DNA from: Leptospira abararensis
GTDB taxonomy: Bacteria; Spirochaetota; Leptospiria; Leptospirales; Leptospiraceae
Length of the DNA stretch: 64,000 nt
NCBI RefSeq assembly: GCF_016918735.1
Contig: NZ_JAFFPR010000009.1
Span: 124,001 to 188,000, forward strand
Direction of reading: 5' to 3'
Under the pieces are notes generated by a model, which was given only the letters and a program-made list of their open reading frames with translations, had not been told where the DNA came from and made no database searches. Shown piece after piece: positions 50,916-62,021 of the stretch (within the stretch, counting starts at the first letter, position 1; each line of letters opens with the position of its first letter). The translations under genes were made by a program, and so were the position numbers.

Positions 50916-52073
50916 TTAAAAGGAAAATTTTGCTCCCAACATGACTGATTGGACGTTCTGTGCGACTATGGCTTCTACAGTTAGTTTTGTAATGAGAGCA
51001 TTGATTTCGATCCCTGCAATGAGGAAGTTTGTGGTGTTCGGTGCTTGTGCTTTACCACTAAGGTCCATCGTTAGAGTTCCTGTTTTGGATTGGCCGAGAG
51101 CGGATGCGGGGATGAGGGCTGCAATTTCAGGAGAGAGTGATGCGGAGATAGCAGCAGAATCCAAGGCTAAAGTGAGAGGACCTGACCTTGTTAGGTTCAG
51201 CGAGGAACTTCCGAAATTCATCGAAGCACCTGCACCAGCAAAGATCGTGAAGAAATAGAACATTCTAAATCCTGTACGAATGTCCAAAGGGACACTGGTA
51301 ACCGTACTAGAGTAGTTAAACGTTGTGGCACCCCCCCAGGTTCCGATTGCGGGACCCAACGTCAGGGTTTGAGTTTTATTGTCGTTATAGGTAACATCGA
51401 TGACTTGTCTTTGGTAGTGGAGCCCAAGTCCCATAGAGATCCCTGAGAATTCAAAAAGCCCAATCCCATCGGAATAGTTTTCTATGATATGGAATCGTAA
51501 GGTAAAACCACCAGTGGTAATGTCTCCCCCAAGCTCTACATTTTTATTTTGTGCTTCGATAGCTTTTTGTACGTCACCTTGAGCAAAGTTAAATTTGAAT
51601 CCGTGAAGGTATAAATTGAATCTATGAAGGAAGGTTTTTAGTTCTGGTTCTGTATCAGAAGGTCCCCCTCCCATAAGCCAACCCAAATTGACCGCCACAA
51701 CAAAGTTAGGTGCAAGGGAGGCGCCAACATTGGGGAGTTTCTGAAAACTCAAATTTTGGTAAGCAACATTGATATCTTCTTTTTGTTGACCAGCAATGGC
51801 AAGACCAGCTCCGACTTGGAACCGGTTCACAATTCCTGGACCCATCATCGAAGAATTGATATTAGAAATGACAGCGGCCTCTGACATGGTCGCAAGCACT
51901 TTGTCTGTGTATTGGATTTGTAGCGCTGTGTCTAAACTATTGATTTGGGATTGGATGGTTGTGGGTAGGATGGTGCAAGCATCCCCCGTACAAGTTACTT
52001 TTGCCTGCAAGGAAACGTTTATAAGGAGGCTTGCGCTGATTGTTAGGAAAAGGATACCAATACGGAATTTCAT
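50916..52073 (-). CDS. outer-membrane beta-barrel-like protein
   Basis: 385 residues with signal peptide MKFRIGILFLTISASLLINVSLQA. The mature part has alternating short hydrophobic strands rich in Gly and aromatic residues and ends in Phe (MLGAKFSF), the usual C-terminal signature of outer-membrane barrels. Two cysteines in CTGDAC near the mature start may form a disulfide. I do not recognise the family. ATG 52073 opens the signal peptide. Confidence 0.78.
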   Translation of the reverse strand: MKFRIGILFLTISASLLINVSLQAKVTCTGDACTILPTTIQSQINSLDTALQIQYTDKVLATMSEAAVISNINSSMMGPGIVNRFQVGAGLAIAGQQKEDINVAYQNLSFQKLPNVGASLAPNFVVAVNLGWLMGGGPSDTEPELKTFLHRFNLYLHGFKFNFAQGDVQKAIEAQNKNVELGGDITTGGFTLRFHIIENYSDGIGLFEFSGISMGLGLHYQRQVIDVTYNDNKTQTLTLGPAIGTWGGATTFNYSSTVTSVPLDIRTGFRMFYFFTIFAGAGASMNFGSSSLNLTRSGPLTLALDSAAISASLSPEIAALIPASALGQSKTGTLTMDLSGKAQAPNTTNFLIAGIEINALITKLTVEAIVAQNVQSVMLGAKFSF

Positions 52074-52182
52074 TTCGCCCCCATTGTACCAAATATCGGA
52101 GATTGGTCTATGCTTTCTTAACAAATGGAGGTGGTTCTATTTCCTAGTTTACAAGTCAGAATTTCTGTAGAATATTAGGACT

Positions 52183-52554
52183 ATGGCACCCATCCAAGAA
52201 AAACGGAAACATGTCCGAGTACAACCACTAGAAAAAGAGCCAGTTGAAATCCATCTGATGGGAACTGCCCTTTTAGATGTTTTAAATGCAAGTGACATAA
52301 GTTTAGGAGGGGTTGGGATCATTGCCCCTAATCATTTTGATGAATGGGATATGAATGAAACGGTGGAGATCCTTGTGGCACTTCCAGGGGACCTGGAAGA
52401 CTTTTTGGCTCGAGGTGTAATCAAACAAATTGGCAAAAAATCGAAAGAATCAGGAGTTTACGGCGTACAATTTACAGAAATTGGCCCTAAAGGAAAACAA
52501 GACCTCCAAGTTTATGTCAACAGAATGATCAGACAAGGCCGTGAGGTAAAATAG
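52183..52554 (+). CDS. PilZ-domain protein (c-di-GMP receptor)
   Basis: 123 residues, one PilZ domain. The ligand-binding arginines are in EKRKHVRVQ (RxxxR-like), and the second motif is ASDISLGGVGI (D/NxSxxG). Binding of cyclic di-GMP is the family expectation. No partner domain is attached. Likely regulates motility or envelope functions, by analogy. Confidence 0.9.
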   Translation: MAPIQEKRKHVRVQPLEKEPVEIHLMGTALLDVLNASDISLGGVGIIAPNHFDEWDMNETVEILVALPGDLEDFLARGVIKQIGKKSKESGVYGVQFTEIGPKGKQDLQVYVNRMIRQGREVK

Positions 52555-52703
52555 ACAAGTCGGATAAAACAGATCTGATAAAAAATGATGATAGATTTTT
52601 ACTCTATTATTTATTTCCTGCTATATTGTTAGAATTATTCTAATAATAATTGTTTACAGTTAAGATAGAATGTTAGCATATATGAATGTTCTAGGATTTT
52701 TAT

Positions 52704-54221
52704 ATGACAATGTTTCGATTATCAGGTGTCTCAAGGTTAGATCAACTTAAAATATATACTCCAATCTTTTTGCGAACTTTAGAAGATTCTCATAAACGAG
52801 AATTGATGATCACTGATCAAGCTTCAAAAATTCTTTCTACATTAAGAAAACTTTGTGTGCCTGATTTGAATCAAAGTTATTTCGCCTTTCAATTAAACGT
52901 AGATACGATCAAAGAAAATGAATTAAAAGTATATGGGAAAACGATGATTTCCCTTGTTCAAAATCTTTTAGACAATCAGCTAGCGATGCCGATTTTCTAT
53001 TTAACTAGAATTGATGAAGTAGAGGCTGCAAATCAAATTCCTACGTTCCAATCAATGGTTGGGCCCATTCAAGTTGAGTTGGCCATTGTATCTTATTCTG
53101 GCGATCGGTTTGAAGAAAAATATGCTTTAGCCTTTAATGCAATAGCCGCAAGGTCCTTCGTAAATCTTCAAAATTTTTTGGTTGATAATTTTCAATGGGA
53201 AGCTGCTGATTTTTTCCAAATTCCAAGAGAACTTTTAAATACAAAACCTAATTCAATTATCCGTAAATTATTGGAAGAATTTGAAACTCCGTTTGGTATT
53301 CAATTAGAATTTAAAGAAGAGTTAATTGATTATCTGGAACAAGGATTTTTAAATTCTGAAATTTACTATTTCATACCCTCTGCTGGTTGGATTTACTTTG
53401 ATACAACAGATGCGATTCAAAAAGAAGAGGAGTTTTGCCCTTTCTTTGAACAAATAATTGTCCCTAACCTTTTAGAATTAGAACCAAATCTCAAAGAACC
53501 TTTTGATTTAATGAAAATCAAACTTTCTGAATCAAAGTTTGATGAATTAAGGAGTAAAACTTACCTTCCTCAAATTGATTTTATGGAAACTGTAGAATCA
53601 CAAATAGATAAAGAAAATGTTCCTATTATGGAGTTCGTAAAAATTTATCGTTTGCTTTGTTTTAAGGCGGAAGAAATTTCTGAAGAAAAAGCAGAAAGAG
53701 AAGCAAAACAACATTTTGATATTTTATATACAATGATGAAGATGGGTGATAATTTCATTAGTCGATTTTTATTGATTGGTCAGGATTTGTATTCAGGAAG
53801 GGACCGTGTCATTGAAGCACTTAAAAATGCAGATGATATCATGTATTGTGAATATTATTTTAATTCAATATTTTACTGGGTATTTCTTTCGAAGGATGTA
53901 GTTTCTGCTAATATCGTTATGGATAAAGTCATCGAACAATATTATGAAGGTGATCATACTTTATATATATTCGAAACTATGATGGAAAAATATCCAAATG
54001 TTAAAAAAAATTTTCTATCAAATCGGAAGTTTAAGTCCTTATATAAAGATGCAAAAAATAAAGTTTATTGGAAACAAGTTTCACTGATTCAGCGATTGTT
54101 CCGATTTTTTATCGGTGATGAATTTCCTGTAGAATGGGAGAAAAATATCCTATCTAAAGTCAAATATAGCCAAATGAAAGCTAAGTATCTTCCAAGAACT
54201 AATAAAACTAAAGCCAGCTGA
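52704..54221 (+). CDS. AT-rich gene for a 505-residue protein of unknown function
   Basis: 505 residues, soluble, rich in Glu, Lys, Phe and Ile. I see no known domain, signal peptide or catalytic motif. The N-terminal half looks alpha/beta (ELAIVSYSGDRFEEKYALAFN), the C-terminal half helical with a basic end. Codon use leans to A/T more than neighbours, and the upstream 148 bases (52555-52703) are very AT-rich and hold no clear gene. There is no good ribosome site at ATG 52704; a second in-frame ATG follows two codons later. It ends 26 bases before a promoter for the TPP riboswitch. It may have been acquired by transfer, or be a fast-evolving genus-specific gene. Confidence 0.8.
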   Translation: MTMFRLSGVSRLDQLKIYTPIFLRTLEDSHKRELMITDQASKILSTLRKLCVPDLNQSYFAFQLNVDTIKENELKVYGKTMISLVQNLLDNQLAMPIFYLTRIDEVEAANQIPTFQSMVGPIQVELAIVSYSGDRFEEKYALAFNAIAARSFVNLQNFLVDNFQWEAADFFQIPRELLNTKPNSIIRKLLEEFETPFGIQLEFKEELIDYLEQGFLNSEIYYFIPSAGWIYFDTTDAIQKEEEFCPFFEQIIVPNLLELEPNLKEPFDLMKIKLSESKFDELRSKTYLPQIDFMETVESQIDKENVPIMEFVKIYRLLCFKAEEISEEKAEREAKQHFDILYTMMKMGDNFISRFLLIGQDLYSGRDRVIEALKNADDIMYCEYYFNSIFYWVFLSKDVVSANIVMDKVIEQYYEGDHTLYIFETMMEKYPNVKKNFLSNRKFKSLYKDAKNKVYWKQVSLIQRLFRFFIGDEFPVEWEKNILSKVKYSQMKAKYLPRTNKTKAS

Positions 54222-54246
54222 ATTCGATCCAGTAGTGAATATTGTC

Positions 54247-54276
54247 TTGTCAAATTTTTCTATTTTCTTCTATTGA
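54247..54276 (+). promoter_or_regulatory. candidate promoter of the thiC leader
   Basis: TTGTCA (54247-54252), 18-base spacer, TATTGA (54271-54276). The start would be near 54283, at the foot of the riboswitch. Confidence 0.5.
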
Positions 54277-54282
54277 TAAATA

Positions 54283-54393
54283 ACCGTTAGGGGTGCTTGG
54301 TTTCGATACTTTCCGATTTTTTGAGAGTGGGAACCGGCTGAGAAATACCCTTTTTGAACCTGATCCTGGTAATGCTTGCGAAGGGAAACGAGA
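54283..54393 (+). ncRNA. TPP riboswitch (THI element)
   Basis: The conserved TPP-binding blocks appear in order: GGGGTGC, then GGCTGAGA with ATACCC, GAACCTGATC, and GGTAATGCTTGCGAAGGGAA. About 40 bases lie between the first and second blocks, indicating an extended P3a-type stem. It controls the thiC gene about 110 bases downstream. No strong GC terminator follows, and the thiC ribosome site AAGGAA (54488-54493) can pair with TTCCT at 54467-54471, so control of translation is inferred. Confidence 0.95.
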
Positions 54394-54462
54394 AAAGTCC
54401 GAAGTTTTTTAGGATAGTTTTTATCCTTTAATGTTTTGTATTTGTATCCTTTGTTTTTCTGA

Positions 54463-56016
<1,554 letters not shown>

Positions 56017-56094
56017 TATGAAATATATTTGCCGATGATTTCGATACGAATTGAGTCGGCTCTTTTCAGATATAAGCAATCTCCTTAAAGCAAA

Positions 56095-56117
56095 AACCCG
56101 GCCAAATGCGCCGGGTT
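56095..56117 (+). terminator. thiC terminator hairpin
   Basis: Stem AACCCGGC / GCCGGGTT (8 bp) with a 7-base loop, followed by CTTTCTTT rather than a pure T-run. It lies 78 bases after the stop and may be moderately efficient. A second, AT-rich hairpin (CCCATTTT / AAAATGGG, 56141-56159) lies between it and the end of the convergent acyl-CoA dehydrogenase gene. Confidence 0.7.
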
Positions 56118-56179
56118 CTTTCTTTGAAAACTTTTGGTTTCCCATTTTTGAAAAATGGGATTTGAGAGAAGGATCTAAA

Positions 56180-57310
56180 TTATAATCCTAAACTGCGACC
56201 AATGATTTCTTTCATAATCTCTGTGGTTCCTGCATAAATGGTTTGGATCCTTGCATCGAGGTAAGCTCTTGCAATTGGATACTCCATCATATAACCGTAA
56301 CCACCAAAGAATTGTAAACACTCGTCTGTATGACGTTTTTGCATCTCCGTTGTATACCATTTGCACATGGAGGCTTCCGCAGTTGTATTTTCGCCTTTCA
56401 TGTGTTCCATGACAACTTTATCGCAGAAAACTTGCGCCATTTCTAGTTCTGTTGCCATTTCCGCCATTTTGAATTTGGTGTTTTGGAAGGAACCGATTTT
56501 TTGGCCAAAGGCTTTTCTTTCTTTGATGTATTGGAGAGTGATTTTTTGAACGAGTCTTGTTGCCTCTACCGCTGCTACAGAAAGTACTAAACGTTCTTGT
56601 GCTAGTTTTTGCATGAGGTAACGAAACCCTTGCCCTTGTTTGCCGATGAGGTTTGTTTTTGGGACAATCACATCATTGAAATACAACTCAGAAGTGTCTT
56701 GGGCTTTGAGACCAATTTTATCTAGGTTACGGCCTCTTTCAAAACCTTTCATTCCTTCTTCGATCATCACAAGGGAAATGGTTCCATTGTCGTGTTTGAC
56801 GGCAGTTATGATGAGGTCAGCCAGTTGTCCGTTGGAGATAAATGTTTTTTGTCCATTCACCACAAAATGATCACCCATATCAACGGCACTCGTGCGTAGA
56901 GACTTTAGATCCGAACCTGCTCCCGGTTCTGTCATCGCCACGGCAAGAATGGATTCCCCAGAGGCACATTTAGGCAACCAACGTTTTTTTTGTTCGTCGT
57001 TTGCATACGTGGAGATGTATGGGGCAATCACGTCATTATGAAGAGAGATAAAGAATCCACTATTTCCCACTCGGGAAGATTCTTCAATGATGATGATATT
57101 GTAAAGAAAGTCAGCACCGGAACCACCATACTCGGTAGGAACATCCGGGCAGAGGAGGCCATTGTCGCCTGCCTTTCTCCAAACTTCTTTGGGTACGATA
57201 TGGTTTTTTTCCCATTCTTCGTGGTGTGGTTTAACTTCAGTTTCAAAAAATTTCCGAGCCATCTCGCGGAATTGATGGTGTTCTTCAGTAAAAGGGAGGA
57301 TACGCTCCAT
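56180..57310 (-). CDS. acyl-CoA dehydrogenase
   Basis: 376-residue flavoprotein that oxidises acyl-CoA to the 2-enoyl-CoA. Visible: LAVAMTEPGAGSDLKSLRTSA (FAD/substrate region), GQKTFISNGQLADLIITA, and the C-terminal FFGGYGYMMEYPIARAYLDARIQTIYAGTTEIMKE with the catalytic Glu in the usual QTIYAGTTEI context. Chain length preference is unknown. It stands alone, 51 bases downstream of the MBL/cNBD gene. Confidence 0.95.
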   Translation of the reverse strand: MERILPFTEEHHQFREMARKFFETEVKPHHEEWEKNHIVPKEVWRKAGDNGLLCPDVPTEYGGSGADFLYNIIIIEESSRVGNSGFFISLHNDVIAPYISTYANDEQKKRWLPKCASGESILAVAMTEPGAGSDLKSLRTSAVDMGDHFVVNGQKTFISNGQLADLIITAVKHDNGTISLVMIEEGMKGFERGRNLDKIGLKAQDTSELYFNDVIVPKTNLIGKQGQGFRYLMQKLAQERLVLSVAAVEATRLVQKITLQYIKERKAFGQKIGSFQNTKFKMAEMATELEMAQVFCDKVVMEHMKGENTTAEASMCKWYTTEMQKRHTDECLQFFGGYGYMMEYPIARAYLDARIQTIYAGTTEIMKEIIGRSLGL

Positions 57311-57361
57311 ATGATTTGTGACTCCTTGATATGGAAATGTTACAGAAATGGCGAAATGAGG

Positions 57362-59515
57362 TCAATTATAAACAGTGTTCAGCTTCATGTACACACCGGG
57401 ATTTTTCTTAATGTACTGAATGGCGTCTTCTTCGGAGAGGACGTAGAGTTCCGTTCCCGGCCAGGCGATAAAACTAAAATTGGAAGGAAGGTTTTTGGTG
57501 AGAGAATAGATCTCTCCCACAAAGTCCCCGGCACCCAGTTCCCGAATGGTTTTGTGGTTTTGCATGACCACAACCGTTCCCGAACGAACAATAAAGGCAT
57601 TGTGGAAGGTATGGCCTTCTTCAATCAGGGAGGCTTCCTTTTTTACAGTTTCTAGTTTTAAGATAAGTTCCAATTGAGTGACTTGGTAACTGGTAAGACC
57701 CCGAAAGGTTTGGGATTCAGTGAGTGTTTTCCAGGTATTGGTTTCCCGGATGCTATTGAGTTTGATTAGGTTTTCGTGGAGTTTGGATCCGCGGATGAAC
57801 TGGAAAAAACGAGTTTTTTCAATGGTGAGGGCGAGAACATCGGTTTCCGCATACACATCAGCTTGGCGGGCGGTATCCAAAATCAGCGAGGCTTCTCCAA
57901 AGTATTCGTAAGTTCCGTATCGTTTTATGGCCGAATGGTCTCCAGAAAGGCCTTCGAAACGAACATTCCCGGAAGCGATGATAAAAAACCTGTCCCCGTG
58001 AGTTCCTTTTTTGATGATTTGTTCTCCGCGACGAAACCTTTCTTCCTTCACAATTTGTAAAAATTCTTTGGCCTTCTCAATGGGGAATCCAGAGAAAATA
58101 TCAATTTGGGAAAGGATTTCTAAAAGTTGGAAAGCCTCTTGGTGTTTTGGAGGAGTGATTTCCGGATACAAAGTATTTTCGATTCCAAACTTAGCGAGAG
58201 TTAGGTGGTTCCCTTCCGGCATATCTTTGGCTGCGATATGATAGACAGTGATTCGTTTTTGTACCTCTTCCGGTAGGGAAGCCAGATAACTGATCTTTGT
58301 GTGGAGGGGAGGGACTCCCGCTTCATGGTAGATAATTTTACGATCCCAAGGAAAATCTTTTAAGAACTGGTATCTGGTTTCAGGAAACACTCCTTTTTTG
58401 TACATCTCTTCGAAGGCTTCTGGGTCATTTAGGTGGTCAGAGGTATAATAAAAGGATTGGTCTTGGAAAAAAAATTCAAATCCCACAGAAGGAATGGAAT
58501 GGAGCGCATAGTGAAAATAAAATTCTCCCCCGTTGATGATGGTAGGCCTTCCAATCACAACAGGAATAAAATCAAATAGGTCTGTGATTTCACGGCGCGG
58601 AATCTTTGTTAGACTGCAATATTTTTTAAGAAAGGATTCCATCACGGTGGCTGTGGCATAAATCGTGATTTTGGATTCTTCTAAAATCTTTTGGAAGGTT
58701 CCCGCATCATGGTCTGCATGGCAGTGGGTAAGGATGATGGAGTTGATAAACTTTGGATTTACATTGGATTCGCGTAACCACTCGGTGGAGTTGACTGGGG
58801 GATCGACCATAATCCCTTGGCCATTCAGCCAAATGATAAACCCAGAAGTGTTGTCTGTGGGGTCGAAACCATGTGAAGGCCCAAGGCAGGTGATTCCGAT
58901 GAGAGGGGGTTGGAAAGGTTCTTCTAATCTTTTTCCGATATCATACTTCACATGGAAGTCGACCTCACCAGGAGTTTTAATTTTTTTATCCCCATCCACA
59001 ATGAGAAATTCATTCGAGGGAAGTTGTTCGATGGTGATCTTTCCAAACTGAGCTTTGTGGTTTTCATCAAAGAGAACAAACTCTACTACCTCTTCCATGG
59101 TTTTGTAACTACGGAAATGTGCCATTTCTGCTTTGATGTCGGGGAAACCAAAACTTTCCGTTCCATCAATAAACTCAGAAGCAAGGTTTAGTTCTTGAGG
59201 TCCCATAAGTGACTCCCCGAGAACAATCGTTAGCTGTTCTTTTTGTTCAGGGGAACAAACGATAAATGTTTTTTTGCCACCACGAAAGAAGAAGTTGAAG
59301 TAAATGGGAAATTCTAACTCCGCTATGGAGATCCCTTTTTCGACATGGAAGAATTTATTCGGGAGTACAAACACCAGAGGGGTTTTCTTTTCCAACCCCA
59401 TGGTGTCTTTAATTGTTTCGGGAGGGGATCCAATTTGGATGTACCCTTCCGAGGTATCGACTAAATATCCCCCTCTAGGGAGAGCGGTAAAACCATTCGG
59501 TTCAGAACTGACCAT
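57362..59515 (-). CDS. MBL-fold hydrolase with two C-terminal cyclic-nucleotide-binding domains
   Basis: 717 residues. N-terminal ~200 residues unassigned, then a metallo-beta-lactamase fold with the zinc motif HCHADHD at 264-270 and later His in YTSDH and KIIYHEAG. The first cNMP-binding domain (about 470-590) keeps the cassette FGEASLILDTARQADVYA, with Glu and Arg. The second (about 600-715) has VGEIYSLTKNLPSNFSF and lacks the Arg, so it may not bind ligand. MBL-fold class II phosphodiesterases hydrolyse cAMP, so a nucleotide-regulated phosphodiesterase is a reasonable inference. It is 18 bases downstream of trxA, in the same direction. Confidence 0.85.
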   Translation of the reverse strand: MVSSEPNGFTALPRGGYLVDTSEGYIQIGSPPETIKDTMGLEKKTPLVFVLPNKFFHVEKGISIAELEFPIYFNFFFRGGKKTFIVCSPEQKEQLTIVLGESLMGPQELNLASEFIDGTESFGFPDIKAEMAHFRSYKTMEEVVEFVLFDENHKAQFGKITIEQLPSNEFLIVDGDKKIKTPGEVDFHVKYDIGKRLEEPFQPPLIGITCLGPSHGFDPTDNTSGFIIWLNGQGIMVDPPVNSTEWLRESNVNPKFINSIILTHCHADHDAGTFQKILEESKITIYATATVMESFLKKYCSLTKIPRREITDLFDFIPVVIGRPTIINGGEFYFHYALHSIPSVGFEFFFQDQSFYYTSDHLNDPEAFEEMYKKGVFPETRYQFLKDFPWDRKIIYHEAGVPPLHTKISYLASLPEEVQKRITVYHIAAKDMPEGNHLTLAKFGIENTLYPEITPPKHQEAFQLLEILSQIDIFSGFPIEKAKEFLQIVKEERFRRGEQIIKKGTHGDRFFIIASGNVRFEGLSGDHSAIKRYGTYEYFGEASLILDTARQADVYAETDVLALTIEKTRFFQFIRGSKLHENLIKLNSIRETNTWKTLTESQTFRGLTSYQVTQLELILKLETVKKEASLIEEGHTFHNAFIVRSGTVVVMQNHKTIRELGAGDFVGEIYSLTKNLPSNFSFIAWPGTELYVLSEEDAIQYIKKNPGVYMKLNTVYN

Positions 59516-59533
59516 TAGGGGATAATTTATTTC

Positions 59534-59845
59534 CTACTTGTGATTTTCTATAAATTTTTTAATTTGCGGTTTTGGTAAAGCACCAATTGCTTTATCTACT
59601 AAAACTCCGTCTTTATAGAGAAGAAGGGTTGGAATGGATTGGATTCCCAATTCTTGTGCCGTCTTCTGATTGAAATCAACATTTAGCTTTGTAATTTTGA
59701 TATCAGCCATTTCATGCGATAGTTCATCTAGAACTGGAGCCACCATTCGACAAGGTCCGCACCATTCCGCCCAACAATCCACTAAAACTACGCCTTTAGC
59801 AGTTTCTGCTTTGAAATTGGCGTCAGTGATTTCCGTTAGTGCCAT
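59534..59845 (-). CDS. trxA: thioredoxin
   Basis: 103 residues. Active site WCGPC in LVDCWAEWCGPCRMVAPVLDEL, followed by the cis-Pro turn IQSIPTLLLYKDG. Reduces protein disulfides in the cytoplasm. Ribosome site AGGAG about 10 bases upstream. Likely co-transcribed with the MBL/cNMP-binding protein gene. Confidence 0.97.
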   Translation of the reverse strand: MALTEITDANFKAETAKGVVLVDCWAEWCGPCRMVAPVLDELSHEMADIKITKLNVDFNQKTAQELGIQSIPTLLLYKDGVLVDKAIGALPKPQIKKFIENHK

Positions 59846-59918
59846 ATTTCGAAATCTCCTTTTGAAAAGTATTGCCCTTTCTATAAACTAGACTGGGGAT
59901 TCTAGGGAAAATCGTCGA

Positions 59919-60728
59919 TTATTGTTTCTTTTTTTTCTTTTTATCGTCGGATTCGAGGTCAGCGATCTTTTGTTGGAAGGACTCAATCAGAGTTTTTGTT
60001 TTTTCCAAATCTTCATTTTCACCAGTAATTTGGAAAATTTTGCGGTTCATCTCCAACATTTCCACAGAATGTTTCAAATCTGTGGAATCTTGTGTAGACA
60101 TTTCAAATTTTGTCCTATAATCCTGGGCCGCTTGGTTAGCAAGTTCTATGACAAGGTTGAAGTGTTCTTTGCGGATGTAGTAGTAAGGATTTTCTAGATC
60201 TTGCTCTCTTTCATACGCAATAAAATCAAAAAGGTTCTTAGTACAGGCAGCAATGCGAAAATTGATATCGGGCCAAGACCATTTCCATTTGGAGTTAGTT
60301 CCAAAAGCAGCGATGGTTTTTTTCATCGCTTGCAGGAGTCCTTTGATTAGGTTCAATCTCTGGGTGGGGGTGAATCTTTCTATTTTTGCGAGCAGTTCTT
60401 TGTTTTCAGAAAGAGATCCATCAATGTTATTTCCTACTGTTTTTTCAATATAGGAAATGGTGTTATAAATTTCTTTTCGTGCTGTCTCAAGATAGTTGTT
60501 ATTATTGATTTCTAAGATGGCTGTAGACAGTTCATTGATCACAATACAGGTGTTAATTGTTTTGATAGAATTGATAGCAAGGGAAAGATTGAAATAAGGT
60601 TCCATCTCCTTACTTTTTTTGGCTTGGGCTTTGTAGATATTGGCTTCTTTTTTCAGTTCTTCTAGGTAGTTTTTGAAATCTACTAGTTTGTCGTTGAAGT
60701 CAGCCTTTTTTTCCTTTGTAATTGCCAT
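59919..60728 (-). CDS. helical cytoplasmic protein of unknown function
   Basis: 269 residues, rich in Lys, Glu and Asn, with long helices and coiled-coil-like stretches (about 1-45 and 215-262). It ends in six consecutive lysines and Gln. No signal peptide or catalytic motif. A stretch with three Trp ([15 protein letters not shown]) stands out in the middle. I do not recognise the family. Its length and codon use look normal. Confidence 0.8.
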   Translation of the reverse strand: MAITKEKKADFNDKLVDFKNYLEELKKEANIYKAQAKKSKEMEPYFNLSLAINSIKTINTCIVINELSTAILEINNNNYLETARKEIYNTISYIEKTVGNNIDGSLSENKELLAKIERFTPTQRLNLIKGLLQAMKKTIAAFGTNSKWKWSWPDINFRIAACTKNLFDFIAYEREQDLENPYYYIRKEHFNLVIELANQAAQDYRTKFEMSTQDSTDLKHSVEMLEMNRKIFQITGENEDLEKTKTLIESFQQKIADLESDDKKKKKKQ

Positions 60729-60814
60729 AGTCTGGTATCATTTTCGGCAGAATCGATTCGTTTTGTCCATAAAAAACATCGACCCGAGGGACATCTTACC
60801 GAAACTGGAATAGA

Positions 60815-61027
60815 ATGGAAAACTCTCCCAGGAAGCAAAGGGACCTGCTCGATCTACTCGATACCTACAAATACATGAACCAGGCAATTTTCTGGGATTT
60901 TTTGGATTTGGATGGTCGTTGGGATTTTGCGAACGGTTGGTTGCATTTGAACCATCCGGAAGACGAGTGGAGGGTGAGGGCTTCGGAACAATTCCCCCCC
61001 ATACGCCCAGAAGGCACTGACCACTAG
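60815..61027 (+). CDS. possible small protein, unknown
   Basis: 70 residues, acidic and rich in Trp and Asp (FWDFLDLDGRWDFANGWLHLN). It occupies most of the 376-base gap (60729-61104) between two minus-strand genes. A weak ribosome site GGAA lies 5 bases upstream. The opposite strand also has an open frame here (98 codons), but its product is Pro/Ser/Asn-rich and less protein-like. No family match. Coding status is uncertain. Confidence 0.4.
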   Translation: MENSPRKQRDLLDLLDTYKYMNQAIFWDFLDLDGRWDFANGWLHLNHPEDEWRVRASEQFPPIRPEGTDH

Positions 61028-61104
61028 AGTCCATTTGGATTTCTAAGGGTCAGTCATGCCAAGATTTCCAAGACCAACATTTCGGCCTTGGAAATGAATC
61101 TACC

Positions 61105-61956
61105 TTAATAAGTAATCTTTAAGTCAGAGATATCAATGAACTTTCTAAACAGAAGGCTATTGGTTGGTTTCTTTGTATCAAATACAAGGACTGCCACTTT
61201 GTTGAAATTGAGAAAGTTGGGTCGGTACTGAGTGTAATGGTGGCTTGTGATGGTAGCTCGATACTTGTTATTATAAATTGTATATGTATGTTTGGGAAGA
61301 GTTTCATGCACTTGGCGTTTTCTCTCATCCTCAGTTTGCGCTACATAGTTATACACTACTTGTTTTTCTTTTGTAGGACCTGTTTCTCCAAATAGGGTAA
61401 AGGGGAGTGCTTTCGCATTGTTTTTGCAAAGGTAATCGACTACTTCAGTGAATGTAGGTTCTGGCATTTCTGCTTCAAAACCTGCATAGTGACGTTTTTC
61501 CACTTCTGCCTTTTTCTTTGCATAAGTTTCTTCCCCCCAGATTTCTTTGGCAGTCACTGGTGTTGGCATTACATTCGAAAAGTATAAAGTTCTTTCGTCT
61601 TTTTCTGGATCTGCCTTTCTCCATGCAGGATAAGGAATCAGTCTTCTTTCATCCGGATTCGTTCTGTCACCTTCGTATCCAGCAAGAACGTAAATAGCAT
61701 ACTCGTTGTTTTCTGGAACTCTAGATTCCAATTCAACTTGGACATCCAAAAATTCGCCTTTTCCTGTATCAGCATGTCGTCTAACAAAGTTTACACCTTT
61801 TAGGCGGATCCTTGCATCATACATAGAAAGTGGATACAAGTCGCGGTTGTCTTTGGAGGCAACTGTCCCTTGAGTCCCCGTAGGATTCCCTGATTCTTGT
61901 GCGAATAGAGCACAAGTGAGTAGGGTGAATGAAATGGCGAATATTGTTTTGTTCAT
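61105..61956 (-). CDS. exported protein of unknown function
   Basis: 283 residues with signal peptide MNKTIFAISFTLLTCALFA. The mature part has a beta-rich first half (LYPLSMYDARIRLKGVNFV, VQVELESRVPENNEYAIYVLAGYEG) and a more helical second half with repeated Lys-Glu runs. No lipobox: the Cys within the signal core is followed by ALFA. ATG 61956 opens the signal peptide. No family known to me. Confidence 0.78.
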   Translation of the reverse strand: MNKTIFAISFTLLTCALFAQESGNPTGTQGTVASKDNRDLYPLSMYDARIRLKGVNFVRRHADTGKGEFLDVQVELESRVPENNEYAIYVLAGYEGDRTNPDERRLIPYPAWRKADPEKDERTLYFSNVMPTPVTAKEIWGEETYAKKKAEVEKRHYAGFEAEMPEPTFTEVVDYLCKNNAKALPFTLFGETGPTKEKQVVYNYVAQTEDERKRQVHETLPKHTYTIYNNKYRATITSHHYTQYRPNFLNFNKVAVLVFDTKKPTNSLLFRKFIDISDLKITY

Positions 61957-62021
61957 GTTCCGACTACCAATTTGGTTTATACAGATAGTATCGAAGAAAA
62001 GTCCCAGAAAAATTAGGGAAA

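Noticed and set aside
56141..56159. AT-rich hairpin CCCATTTT/AAAATGGG as terminator of the acyl-CoA dehydrogenase gene
   Set aside because: Weak stem and no T-run on the minus strand, so not listed as a terminator.
60738..61034. 98-codon minus-strand frame opposite the small plus-strand frame
   Set aside because: Pro/Ser/Asn-rich product with no motif and no ribosome site; probably a shadow.
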